Of a DNA stretch of 64,000 nucleotides, positions 8,417-15,599 are shown in pieces. A program made the translations under genes and the position numbers. Each line of letters starts with the position of its first letter. Position 1 is the stretch's first letter. The DNA comes from JANLTX01 sp049840835. Its GTDB lineage: Bacteria; Armatimonadota; Armatimonadia; Armatimonadales; Armatimonadaceae. Under the pieces are notes generated by a model. The model ran no database searches and was not told the DNA's origin. It saw only the letters and a list, made by a program, of their open reading frames with translations. Location: assembly GCA_049840835.1 (NCBI GenBank), contig JASGJG010000012.1:62001-126000 (forward strand), written 5' to 3'.

Positions 8417-9383
8417 ATGAAACCGACTGTGCTTGGCTATTGGACCGATTGGAACGCCGCGTATCCACCAGAGAAGGTGCCATGGCGTTCCCTGACCCAT
8501 GTCTGCCACGCCTTCAGCACCGTTGCGGAGGATGGCACTTTGAATCCCATTCGCAACGAAGCGCCTATTGTCCGGCTGATTCAACTGGGGCGTAAAGCGA
8601 AAGTCCCTGTGTTGCTCTCCCTGGGTGGCGGCTCCAACTCGGAGACAATGTCTAAGACCATCACGACTCCAGAGAAAGTGACGGCACTAGCCGATGCTGT
8701 GAGCAGCCCGTGTGAAAAAGCTCGGCTACTCTGGGGTGGATATGGACTGGGAAGGTATTGGGAGCAAAGACGAGCAAGCGAACTTAGAGGCACTGGTGGC
8801 GGAAATTCGCAAGCGCCTGCCACGCCCGCTTTTGATTACTCAGGCAGTAGGTGCAGGGATCTGGGGGAATCAGTATGTGGACTCTCAGAAGATGCTTCCC
8901 TATATCGACTTCCTGAACCTCATGACCTACGACTTCAGCGGACCATGGAGCCAGACAGCCGGGCACAATGCCCCCCTGTCGTTCTGTGAAAGCTCCATCG
9001 CGTTCTGGAACGGTAAGCAGGGCTGGCCGAAACCCCGACTGAATCTGGGCATTCCCATCTATGGGCGTGGCTTCCGGGCGGGCGCTCTGGGTGGGAAAAC
9101 CACCGGGAACTATGAGCGCAGCTATGTGGACCTTAAAGAGGTACAGAAACTGACTCAGGCGGGCTGGACCGCGCAAACCGACCCGAAAGATCAGGTCCCC
9201 TACTTGATAAAGCCCGATGCCAGCGAGCTGGTCAGCTACGAAGACGCAACATCGGCCCGAATCAAGGGAGCCTGGGCAAAGAAGCAGGGACTATGTGGTG
9301 TGTTCTTCTGGGAGCTTTCGGGCGACCGCACCGAACACAAGGAATCGGTTCTACAAGCCGCCCGTGAAGGCTTACTGAAGTAG
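8417..9383 (+). pseudogene. GH18 chitinase-like glycosidase, broken by a one-base frameshift
   Basis: The first frame begins MKPTVLGYWTDWNAAYPPEK and continues to LLSLGGGSNSE, the first conserved GH18 strands. The second frame, entered near 8710, reads VKKLGYSGVDMDWEG, which contains the catalytic DxDxE core with the general acid Glu, then MTYDFSGPWSQTAGHNAPL and GIPIYGRGF. Dropping one base in CCCGTGTG at ~8707-8712 restores a continuous protein of about 322 residues, which is a normal single-domain GH18 length. No signal peptide is visible at the start, so the enzyme would be cytoplasmic or exported by another route. Chitin or another N-acetylglucosamine polymer is the likely substrate. Confidence 0.82.
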
Positions 9384-9390
9384 ATAGATT

Positions 9391-9426
9391 TTCAAGGCTC
9401 TCAGGTAATTACTTGGGAGCCTTGAA
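9391..9426. terminator. Inverted repeat between convergent genes
   Basis: Ten-base perfect arms TTCAAGGCTC and GAGCCTTGAA are separated by 16 bases. The right arm overlaps the 3' end of the SnoaL-like gene and the left arm lies just after the chitinase stop. The position fits a shared terminator for convergent genes, although no strong T-run follows. Confidence 0.5.
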
Positions 9427-9819
9427 TGCGTTTACAAGCTGGTGAGTATCCATAAACTCCTGAAATTTTAGAACCAGGTTGTCTGAGGTAAAACTAAATA
9501 CCTGTACCCATCTATAGCCAAATGAAGAGCCAGTAGCCAGTACAACTCCCGAGGTCTGACCCAAGACCAGCACATGGTCTCGGTCCGAGAAAATCTCATC
9601 TATAGAGAATGATTTATACTCGATGGCCGGACCCCTATCTGCCATAAACTTACGAACCCCATCTTTACCGGTATACAGGGTATCCAGGGGCACTCCGGGG
9701 AGATTCGGTAGCTCAAAGGTAATGCTGTCATCCAGAAGGGAGATCATTCCCTCTACATCGCCCGTGCCGAAAGCGGCGTATATCTTCTGAACTACGTCTA
9801 TTTGTGCTTGATTGGACAT
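9409..9819 (-). CDS. SnoaL/NTF2-like fold protein
   Basis: The 136-residue protein has the layout of SnoaL-like NTF2-fold proteins: an N-terminal helix VVQKIYAAFGTGDVEGMISLLDDSITFEL, then PLDTLYTGKDGVRKFM and a beta sheet ending with FSFTSDNLVLKFQEFMDTHQL. The YxAFxxGDxxxxxxLL motif is the classical start of this fold. Members range from polyketide cyclases to ketosteroid isomerases and stress proteins of unknown function, and nothing here indicates which. It lies downstream of the DUF1963 gene on the same strand with a 52-base gap and may share its transcript. Cytoplasmic. Confidence 0.82.
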   Translation of the reverse strand: MSNQAQIDVVQKIYAAFGTGDVEGMISLLDDSITFELPNLPGVPLDTLYTGKDGVRKFMADRGPAIEYKSFSIDEIFSDRDHVLVLGQTSGVVLATGSSFGYRWVQVFSFTSDNLVLKFQEFMDTHQLVNAFKAPK

Positions 9820-9871
9820 AGGTACTCCTTAGCGAGAGTTTCCCATTACGTAAGGTCTATTCCTGCATGGC

Positions 9872-10564
9872 TTAGAAAAAGTCTAGGTGCATCTGCCACT
9901 GACCTTGGGGAGAACAATAAATATAAATCGCTCCACCATCTACCAGATTCCACCACGGCTTTTCTTCAGAGGCAATCTGAAGCACAAAGTCACTGGAATC
10001 TAGATTAGGCGCACCCTGAATATAAGTAGGCCAGCCACCTACTTTGGTACGATAGCACCGTGGTAGGTCACCGTAGTCATCGATTCCGCTATCCTGCGCG
10101 TTGATGATATCCATCGCCTCCTGATCCAGGCTCCATGAGGTTTCCCACTCGGGGGCATCATCAGGAACCAATGCCCACTTAATGGGGAATAGACGGGGCC
10201 AGTCAGATCCTACCGGGGGTGCAGTTAGCGGCTTTAGGGCTGCAATATCTGGGTAAGTTCGTATCAGCCAGCCATCCCCATTATTCACAGGTGTGGATAC
10301 AGTTTCGCTGTCATAAAAGACGGTAACAAGCTGACTGTCTTTCAGGGGTAACGGACAATAGGGCAGCTCGTCTACTCGAACCTGAAGCAGAGGGTTCATA
10401 GGAGCAGACTGTCCCTGTGGCCACTCTTCACCAGGTAAGCCCAGGAAGTTACTACCAAACCAGGAAGTGTCTTTGTTCTCCGGCGGACGAAATCCGCCAA
10501 TCTGTGCCACGGAAGCGGGGCGGCAGAAGGACCGGATACGATCTAGAGCTTCTGCCGCCGTCAC
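9872..10564 (-). CDS. DUF1963 (YwqG-like) protein
   Basis: The 230-residue protein has features of the DUF1963/YwqG family: an N-terminal IGGFRPP segment, PLLQVRVDELPYCP in the middle (the family usually has a similar 'Q-v-d-l-lP' strand), YRTKVGGWPTYIQG, and a C-terminal GGAIYIYCS followed by QWQMHLDFF. The KVGGxPxxxQ block is the best marker. Function in the family is unknown. It begins 10 bases after the stop of the Pup-ligase-family gene, so the two form an operon; this linkage is the only hint to its role. Confidence 0.75.
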   Translation of the reverse strand: MTAAEALDRIRSFCRPASVAQIGGFRPPENKDTSWFGSNFLGLPGEEWPQGQSAPMNPLLQVRVDELPYCPLPLKDSQLVTVFYDSETVSTPVNNGDGWLIRTYPDIAALKPLTAPPVGSDWPRLFPIKWALVPDDAPEWETSWSLDQEAMDIINAQDSGIDDYGDLPRCYRTKVGGWPTYIQGAPNLDSSDFVLQIASEEKPWWNLVDGGAIYIYCSPQGQWQMHLDFF

Positions 10565-10574
10565 GATAGATACG

Positions 10575-12053
10575 TTAGCCGATGGCCTTGGAGAAGGGTT
10601 CGGATTCTTTGAGGTAGTTGTGGAACGGGTCTTTCAGGTCCAGGTGCTTGTTCTTGGCTAAGTACACCAGATCCCAATCGATCACATAGTCCCGAGATTT
10701 CTTATCGATCAGGTTCTTGATAATCTCGGCGCGGCCTGCTGCACGGGTGTTCTGTGGGGCTCGAATCGCTGCTTCCACAATCTCGGCGTCGCTGATTAGC
10801 TTATCCATCTCACCAGCTTCTTCCAGGCCATAGAACAGCGAGACTGCACGGTTAGTGTTGTGGTACTCGATATCTAGAGACTGCATGATCTCATCATGCC
10901 AGCTTACGCCCTCGGACTCTATAAACTCGGAGTAAATCTTACGCTTGGCTACCCAGTCCAGCTTGTTGTAGAGACTCATGGGGTCTTTTTCGAGCGCATC
11001 TAACGTATCTTCCCACTCGGCCAGTACCCAGTCGGTCTCCGGGTCCACACCTGCCAGGCGCTTCTTGGAGGCTTCTAAGTAGATACGCTGCAAGTCGATA
11101 GCGGGAATGGTACCGCCAGACTTGCGCTTGACCAACCAGCGCCAGGTGGGGTCACGGCTCACGGATTTCAGGGTCTCCAGCGGGTCGCGAATCTCTACCT
11201 CAGCCCCCAGTAGCCCATCTTCTACAAGCGAGAGCACGCAGGAAGTTGTGCCCACTTTCAGCGCCGTGGCGTAGTCGGACATATTCCCTTCGCCGTACAG
11301 AATGTGCAGACGGTGCAGGTTGGAGAAGTTGTAGTAGCTATCCCACTTCGGGTTAATAATAGCCCGGTTGAAGCGCACCCGGCTGGAGATAGTCTTGACG
11401 ATATGGTCAGCGCGCTGGGAGAGCTGGAAGTCTATGCTGGGGTCTATCTCTACGCCATAGAAGTTAGAGACCCACTGATAGTCCACATCGTACTCGGAGA
11501 TGGTCATGACCGAGTTGCGCATGGACTGGAAGTTGAGTTTATGTCCGCCCACCCGGCCTACTCCGGCGAAGATCTGGCGAGTGACTAGAAACGGCAGCAG
11601 GTAGTTGAAGCTGGCACGGAAGAAGTCTTCATCCTGCATCTCCACCAGGTAGTTCTCGTGGCAGCCGAACGTATGCCCACCGAAGTGGTCTACTGAGTTG
11701 TTGTGAAACGAGACCCAGTCTTCCAGCCCTAAATCAGCTAGCAGGCTCTGCACAATCCACTGGCCCGCTTTGTAGTAGCGACAAGCATCGAAGACGGATG
11801 TGCACTCAGGAGTGGCATACTCTTCGTGGTCGCCCACGGCGTCTATATAGAGCCGACCACCATTAAGTAAAAAGCCGCCAGATCGGGCGGGTTCAAACGA
11901 ATAATCACGGGCGTGCAGGTCGATAACGCCCCATTTTTTCTGGTAGAAGCAGTGATTTTTCACCTCCTCGACCACTCGCTCCGAGGTGCCAGCCCGCTCA
12001 TCGCGGACCATGCAGCCGAACTCTGTCTCGATGCCGAAGATGCGCTTCTCCAT
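10575..12053 (-). CDS. PafA/Dop family Pup ligase or deamidase-like protein
   Basis: The protein starts with MEKRIFGIETEFGCM, the carboxylate-amine-ligase signature of PafA and Dop, in which the first Glu pair binds ATP-Mg. Further markers are RLYIDAVGDHEEYATPE, FHNNSVDHFGGHTFGCHENYL, FLVTRQIFAGVGRVGG, LHILYGEGNMSDYATALKVGTT and a C-terminal DPFHNYL. I placed the start at 12051-12053 because this matches the family N-terminus; a start at 12125 would add 24 atypical residues and run into the operator. In proteasome-bearing bacteria the family attaches Pup to lysines (PafA) or deamidates/removes it (Dop). No pup, proteasome or ARC/Mpa gene is in the window. A stand-alone PafA2-type member is likely, but ligase versus deamidase is unresolved. 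Confidence 0.85.
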   Translation of the reverse strand: MEKRIFGIETEFGCMVRDERAGTSERVVEEVKNHCFYQKKWGVIDLHARDYSFEPARSGGFLLNGGRLYIDAVGDHEEYATPECTSVFDACRYYKAGQWIVQSLLADLGLEDWVSFHNNSVDHFGGHTFGCHENYLVEMQDEDFFRASFNYLLPFLVTRQIFAGVGRVGGHKLNFQSMRNSVMTISEYDVDYQWVSNFYGVEIDPSIDFQLSQRADHIVKTISSRVRFNRAIINPKWDSYYNFSNLHRLHILYGEGNMSDYATALKVGTTSCVLSLVEDGLLGAEVEIRDPLETLKSVSRDPTWRWLVKRKSGGTIPAIDLQRIYLEASKKRLAGVDPETDWVLAEWEDTLDALEKDPMSLYNKLDWVAKRKIYSEFIESEGVSWHDEIMQSLDIEYHNTNRAVSLFYGLEEAGEMDKLISDAEIVEAAIRAPQNTRAAGRAEIIKNLIDKKSRDYVIDWDLVYLAKNKHLDLKDPFHNYLKESEPFSKAIG

Positions 12054-12118
12054 GCCGTATTGTACCAGCCGGAAGGTAGGCAGAGGCTCACCATTTGGGC
12101 AGTCTTCCAGCGTAGAGC

Positions 12119-12159
12119 TTGACAAATATCAATTTTGATATTAATATCAAAATTGATAT
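12119..12159 (+). promoter_or_regulatory. Promoter with perfect 34-bp palindromic operator
   Basis: A consensus -35 box TTGACA (12119-12124) is followed after exactly 17 bases by a TAATAT -10-like box (12142-12147). The palindrome 12126-12159 (arms ATATCAATTTTGATATT and complement, no loop) covers the spacer, the -10 box and the expected start of transcription. The HTH gene begins two bases later, so its mRNA would have almost no leader. The layout is that of an autorepressed promoter that can also control the divergent Pup-ligase gene. Confidence 0.72.
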
Positions 12160-12161
12160 AA

Positions 12162-12713
12162 ATGAAAGCAAAAAAAGCAGACGTTATCTTTCATCCGGTC
12201 CGCATGCGCATGGTGCAGGCGTTTTTCGGAGACCGACGCCTGACTGTGCATCAGCTGGCCGGGTTGCTGGAAGGAGTGGCTATTGCAACGGTGTACCGAC
12301 ACCTGAATCGGCTGGTAGAGGCGCAGGTACTCCAGGTAGTGGAAGAACGTCCGACTCGTGGCACGGTAGAGAAAGTCTACGCACTGGCAGGCGAGCAAGC
12401 AGCCTCGTTCTCTGCCGATGACACACGCCAGGCCAGCGCCAACGAGCAGAAGCATAACTTCAACATTCTGCTGACCACGCTGCAGAGTGACTACGAGCGC
12501 TACTTAGACCAGGAAACCTACGACCCACACCCCGACGGCGTGATGATCCGCCAGCGTGCCCTGAACCTGACCGATGACGAAGCCCTGACTCTGAACGAAG
12601 CTCTAAAAGCCGTTCTGGCACCCTATATTGGGCGCCCTCTGGAGGGCGAGCGCCGTCGCCGAATGCTGACTCTACTCGACCTGCCCATTGTCGAATCTCC
12701 CATGCCCGAGTAA
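12162..12713 (+). CDS. ArsR-like winged-helix transcriptional regulator
   Basis: The 183-residue protein opens with KADVIFHPVRMRMVQAFFGD, the usual first helix of ArsR/HTH_20-type winged helices. The recognition region LTVHQLAGLL ... ATVYRHLNRLVEAQVLQVV and a wing (ERPTRGTVEKVYAL) follow. The C-terminal ~95 residues are a helical effector domain rich in charged residues, with no metal-binding cysteine cluster visible. The ATG lies directly after the 34-bp palindrome, so self-regulation and control of the divergent Pup-ligase operon are likely. There is no Shine-Dalgarno, which fits a leaderless transcript. Cytoplasmic dimer expected. Confidence 0.82.
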   Translation: MKAKKADVIFHPVRMRMVQAFFGDRRLTVHQLAGLLEGVAIATVYRHLNRLVEAQVLQVVEERPTRGTVEKVYALAGEQAASFSADDTRQASANEQKHNFNILLTTLQSDYERYLDQETYDPHPDGVMIRQRALNLTDDEALTLNEALKAVLAPYIGRPLEGERRRRMLTLLDLPIVESPMPE

Positions 12714-12724
12714 AGGCCTCAACG

Positions 12725-14221
12725 ATGCGAAACTCTTACCCTTCCCTCTGCTTGCTGCCGCTTCTGCTCACGGATTCTTGCTTTCTACTGCCTGGTACAG
12801 CCCTGGCTCAGACCGAGAAGGCTCCCACCCCAGTAGCCCTGCCGGATACTCCTGCGGGGAAAAGGATTGGCGAGTGGCTAGCTGCCTTGAACTCAGGAGA
12901 ACGCACACGAATGCGACAATTCCTCGCGGCAAACTCTGCCACCCCTGCCACAGGAACGGCCCCTATAGATGCTATGACCAACCGGCAGATGGGGTTTTAT
13001 CCTGGCTCAGGTGGGTATGAGATAGGAAAGATTGTAGCAACACCCTCTCCTAGCCGAATCACGGTTGCGCTAAAAGCGAAGCGTACCGGGTACTGGTTGC
13101 TTGTTGGGCTTTCGGTAACCCCCGAAGCACCCTACACCATTCTGGGATTTGGATTCCGTAATACGGAAGCGCCTGCCGAACTACTACCCCCTAAGAAGCT
13201 CACTGAGCGCGAAATTCGGACCCGCGCCGATGTGCTTATCAATAAACTTATCGCCGCTGATCAATTCTCCGGGGTGATTCTAGTAGCGAAAGATGGCAAA
13301 CCTGTCTATCAGCGGGCAGTAGGGCTAGCAAGCCGCGCCTGGAACCTGCCGAACCGCATGGACACCCGATTCAATCTGGGCTCTATCAACAAGATGTTCA
13401 CCGCTGTGGCAATTGCGCAGCTCGTGGAGCAGGGTAAGCTCTCCTACTCGGACACCCTGGAAAAAGCTCTGCCGGACTACCCGAATCGAGAAATCGCTCA
13501 AAAAGTGACGGTTCGGCATCTGCTCTCGCATACCTCGGGCATTACGGAAACGAAGAGTCTGCTATCCGGAGATGCTTTCCGCCAGGAATTCCGCAATGTC
13601 AACGACTATCTGCGTAATACGGCTGCAGATACGCTGAAATTCGAGCCGGGCACTCGACTGGAGTACAGCAGCTATACCTATCTGATTCTGGGAGCGATTA
13701 TTGAGAAAGCCTCTGGCCAGAGCTACTTCGACTATGTACGAGAGCATATCTATAAACCGGCAGGTATGACCGCCTCGGACAGCTACGATCTGGATACCGA
13801 CCCACCGAATCTCGCGACCGGCTATATGGACGCCGAGAAGGGTACGCGCCTCAGCAATATCCAGCGCCTCCCGATACGGGGAATGCCCTTTGGGCTGGGT
13901 TACGCCACGGCAGGCGACCTGGTACGTTTTTCCACGGCGCTTCGCGAGCATAAACTGCTCAATGCTGCCTCTCTAGAAACGGTCTGGACTGGCGTGATGG
14001 ACTACACCGAGTTTGGCAGCAAGTACGGCTACGGCTTCATTGTAAAGACCTACAATGGGCAGCGCATTGTAGGGCATGGCGGTGGCTGGGTGGGTATCAC
14101 CAACAAGTTCGATATGTACCCAGATAGCGGCTACACCGTGGTAATTCTGAACAACATCGACTCCGACCCGAACTCCGTTGCCTTCAAGTTCCGAGAGTGG
14201 CTGACTCAGGGCGGATTATAG
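12725..14221 (+). CDS. Exported serine hydrolase of the beta-lactamase/PBP (class C) family
   Basis: A 498-residue protein with a signal peptide ending near ALAQ (~res 29). A ~130-residue N-terminal domain with DUF3887-like character precedes the catalytic domain. The catalytic SxxK is SINK at about residue 220 (FNLGSINKMFTAVAIAQL), followed by VTVRHLLSHTSGI, the YSSYTYLILG element in the place of the YxN tyrosine, and HGGGWVGI replacing the KTG triad. Such proteins act as peptidases, esterases or beta-lactamase-like enzymes in the periplasm; substrate unknown. It starts 11 bases after the HTH regulator gene and may be co-transcribed. Its stop overlaps the convergent metallophosphoesterase by six bases. 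Confidence 0.85.
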   Translation: MRNSYPSLCLLPLLLTDSCFLLPGTALAQTEKAPTPVALPDTPAGKRIGEWLAALNSGERTRMRQFLAANSATPATGTAPIDAMTNRQMGFYPGSGGYEIGKIVATPSPSRITVALKAKRTGYWLLVGLSVTPEAPYTILGFGFRNTEAPAELLPPKKLTEREIRTRADVLINKLIAADQFSGVILVAKDGKPVYQRAVGLASRAWNLPNRMDTRFNLGSINKMFTAVAIAQLVEQGKLSYSDTLEKALPDYPNREIAQKVTVRHLLSHTSGITETKSLLSGDAFRQEFRNVNDYLRNTAADTLKFEPGTRLEYSSYTYLILGAIIEKASGQSYFDYVREHIYKPAGMTASDSYDLDTDPPNLATGYMDAEKGTRLSNIQRLPIRGMPFGLGYATAGDLVRFSTALREHKLLNAASLETVWTGVMDYTEFGSKYGYGFIVKTYNGQRIVGHGGGWVGITNKFDMYPDSGYTVVILNNIDSDPNSVAFKFREWLTQGGL

Positions 14222-14857
14222 AATTCTCAATGGAGTGAAGTTGATGCGGTCACAGGCCACACACCAGCAGCGGGTGTTGCCCAATAGCTCGCCATTCAGC
14301 ACCAGCTCTTCGTGCTCGGGCAGGGAATTGGCGTGCACATGGCCGAATACGCATAGCTCGACCCCATAGGCCTCTAAGATATCCGCGAAGGGTTGTGGCG
14401 GATGGTGAATCAGCACGCACTTATGTGGGGCATCGAAGATAGCCTGCAGCGATTTTTCTAATCGCCCGCGTTCCCGGTGCAGCGAGGTCGAGCCTTCTTC
14501 CAAGTCGCAGCCACGTGTGCCTGCGAAGCCCCAGTCTCCAATAGTCACCGGAGGCGAGAGAAGGCCGGGAAATTCGATACCGCGCTTAGAATCCCACCAG
14601 AAATCGTGGTTGCCCTTGACGCAGATTTTCGTGCCGGGCAGACTGGTCAGAAACTCCAAATCTTCCTGGGCATCGCGCAATTTGGTGGCCCAGGAGAGGT
14701 CACCGGGCAGGAGGAGAATATCCCCCTGCCCTACAGTCTGCCAGGCATGCTTTAGAATCCGCTCCCGGTGATGCCACCAGTGCGCTCCAAAGCGATGCAT
14801 AGGCTTGTCGCGGCGCCCCCCGGGTAGGTGGGGATCCGCAAGCGCGAAGAATCTCAC
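14216..14857 (-). CDS. Calcineurin-like metallophosphoesterase
   Basis: All metal-binding motifs of the family are present: ADPHLP (D-x-H, residues ~7-9), GDLSW, GNHDFWW, HHPPQPF and FGHVHANS. The 213-residue size and the KGNHDFWWDSKRG block match bacterial 'phosphohydrolase' proteins of unknown physiological substrate. It would bind two metal ions and hydrolyse phosphoesters in the cytoplasm. The start overlaps the stop of the Dabb gene by four bases, so the two are translationally coupled; its 3' end overlaps the convergent serine hydrolase gene. Confidence 0.9.
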   Translation of the reverse strand: MRFFALADPHLPGGRRDKPMHRFGAHWWHHRERILKHAWQTVGQGDILLLPGDLSWATKLRDAQEDLEFLTSLPGTKICVKGNHDFWWDSKRGIEFPGLLSPPVTIGDWGFAGTRGCDLEEGSTSLHRERGRLEKSLQAIFDAPHKCVLIHHPPQPFADILEAYGVELCVFGHVHANSLPEHEELVLNGELLGNTRCWCVACDRINFTPLRIL

Positions 14858-15156
14858 GCGCTAATGCTATCGAAGACGACTACTTTGGACCACAGATGCT
14901 TGCAGCGGTCGATGAATGCTAGATGCGTGGGGTGATCCTGGTAGATATCGTGGTCTTCTACACTCGCATAGGCAACCAGCAGGGCTGCCAGGTAGGAATT
15001 GTCGACAACTTCACGCGGAGTTCCAGCAGGAGTACCGGTTTCAAAGAACGTGACACCGGGAATATCTTGTAGGGTTTTCAGCCCTTCCAGAAGCTCAGCA
15101 GCATCGGTGGGAGCAGCGTTTTCGCGGGGGTAGAAGTAGACGGCGTGAAAGAACAT
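14854..15156 (-). CDS. Dabb (stress-responsive alpha/beta barrel) domain protein
   Basis: A 100-residue protein with the Dabb pattern: an N-terminal strand MFFHAVYFYPR, a helix ELLEGLKTLQDIPGV, a central SYLAALLVAYASVEDHDIYQDHPTHLAFID and a final VVVFDSISA strand. The YxxHPxHxxF motif is the best marker. Dabb proteins are dimeric ferredoxin-like folds, some linked to stress response and some acting as small enzymes; the function here cannot be assigned. It is coupled to the metallophosphoesterase gene by a four-base overlap and lies directly downstream of rnpB. Confidence 0.82.
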   Translation of the reverse strand: MFFHAVYFYPRENAAPTDAAELLEGLKTLQDIPGVTFFETGTPAGTPREVVDNSYLAALLVAYASVEDHDIYQDHPTHLAFIDRCKHLWSKVVVFDSISA

Positions 15157-15186
15157 AGGTTTCTCTTGTTGGGTTTCAGGGATTCG

Positions 15187-15524
15187 GAGCGGGCCTGTAA
15201 GCCGGGTTCTGTTTTTGTACGGTCATCTCTCTGGGACATCTGTTACCAGACGCCTCATGCGGCGCTACCCGAGGGATCGGCGGGCAACGTCATCTCCCTC
15301 GTGTTGGCCTTGCTTCAGGTGGGGTTTGCCGGGCCGATGCGTCACCGCATCGCCGGTGCGCTCTTACCGCACCATTTCACCCTTGCCGGACAAGCCGGCG
15401 GTATCTTTCTGTTGCACTTTCCGTCGGGTCACCCCGCCAGGCCGTTAGCCTGCACCCTGCCCTGCGAAGCCCGGACTTTCCTCAGCGAATCCTTACAGAC
15501 TCGCCGCGACCGCCCGTCCCGCTC
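15187..15524 (-). ncRNA. rnpB: RNase P RNA (bacterial type A)
   Basis: Read on the minus strand, the region starts with GAGCGGG (15524) and ends with its P1 partner CCCGCTC (15187). Between them lie the conserved GAGGAAAGTCCGGGCTTCGC near the 5' end, GGTAACAG-type and AAGGGTGAAA segments in the core, and CAGAACCCGGCTTACAGGCC at the 3' end. These are universal RNase P RNA sequences. The RNA is the catalytic subunit that trims tRNA 5' leaders. Length of ~338 bases is slightly short but normal for type A. The ends are set by P1 pairing and could be off by a few bases. Confidence 0.95.
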
Positions 15525-15599
15525 CAGGTTCGCATTGTATCCCATAGACACCCTGAGGCAAAAATTTATCGCTGCCGATACAAAAATTGGATACGTAGA

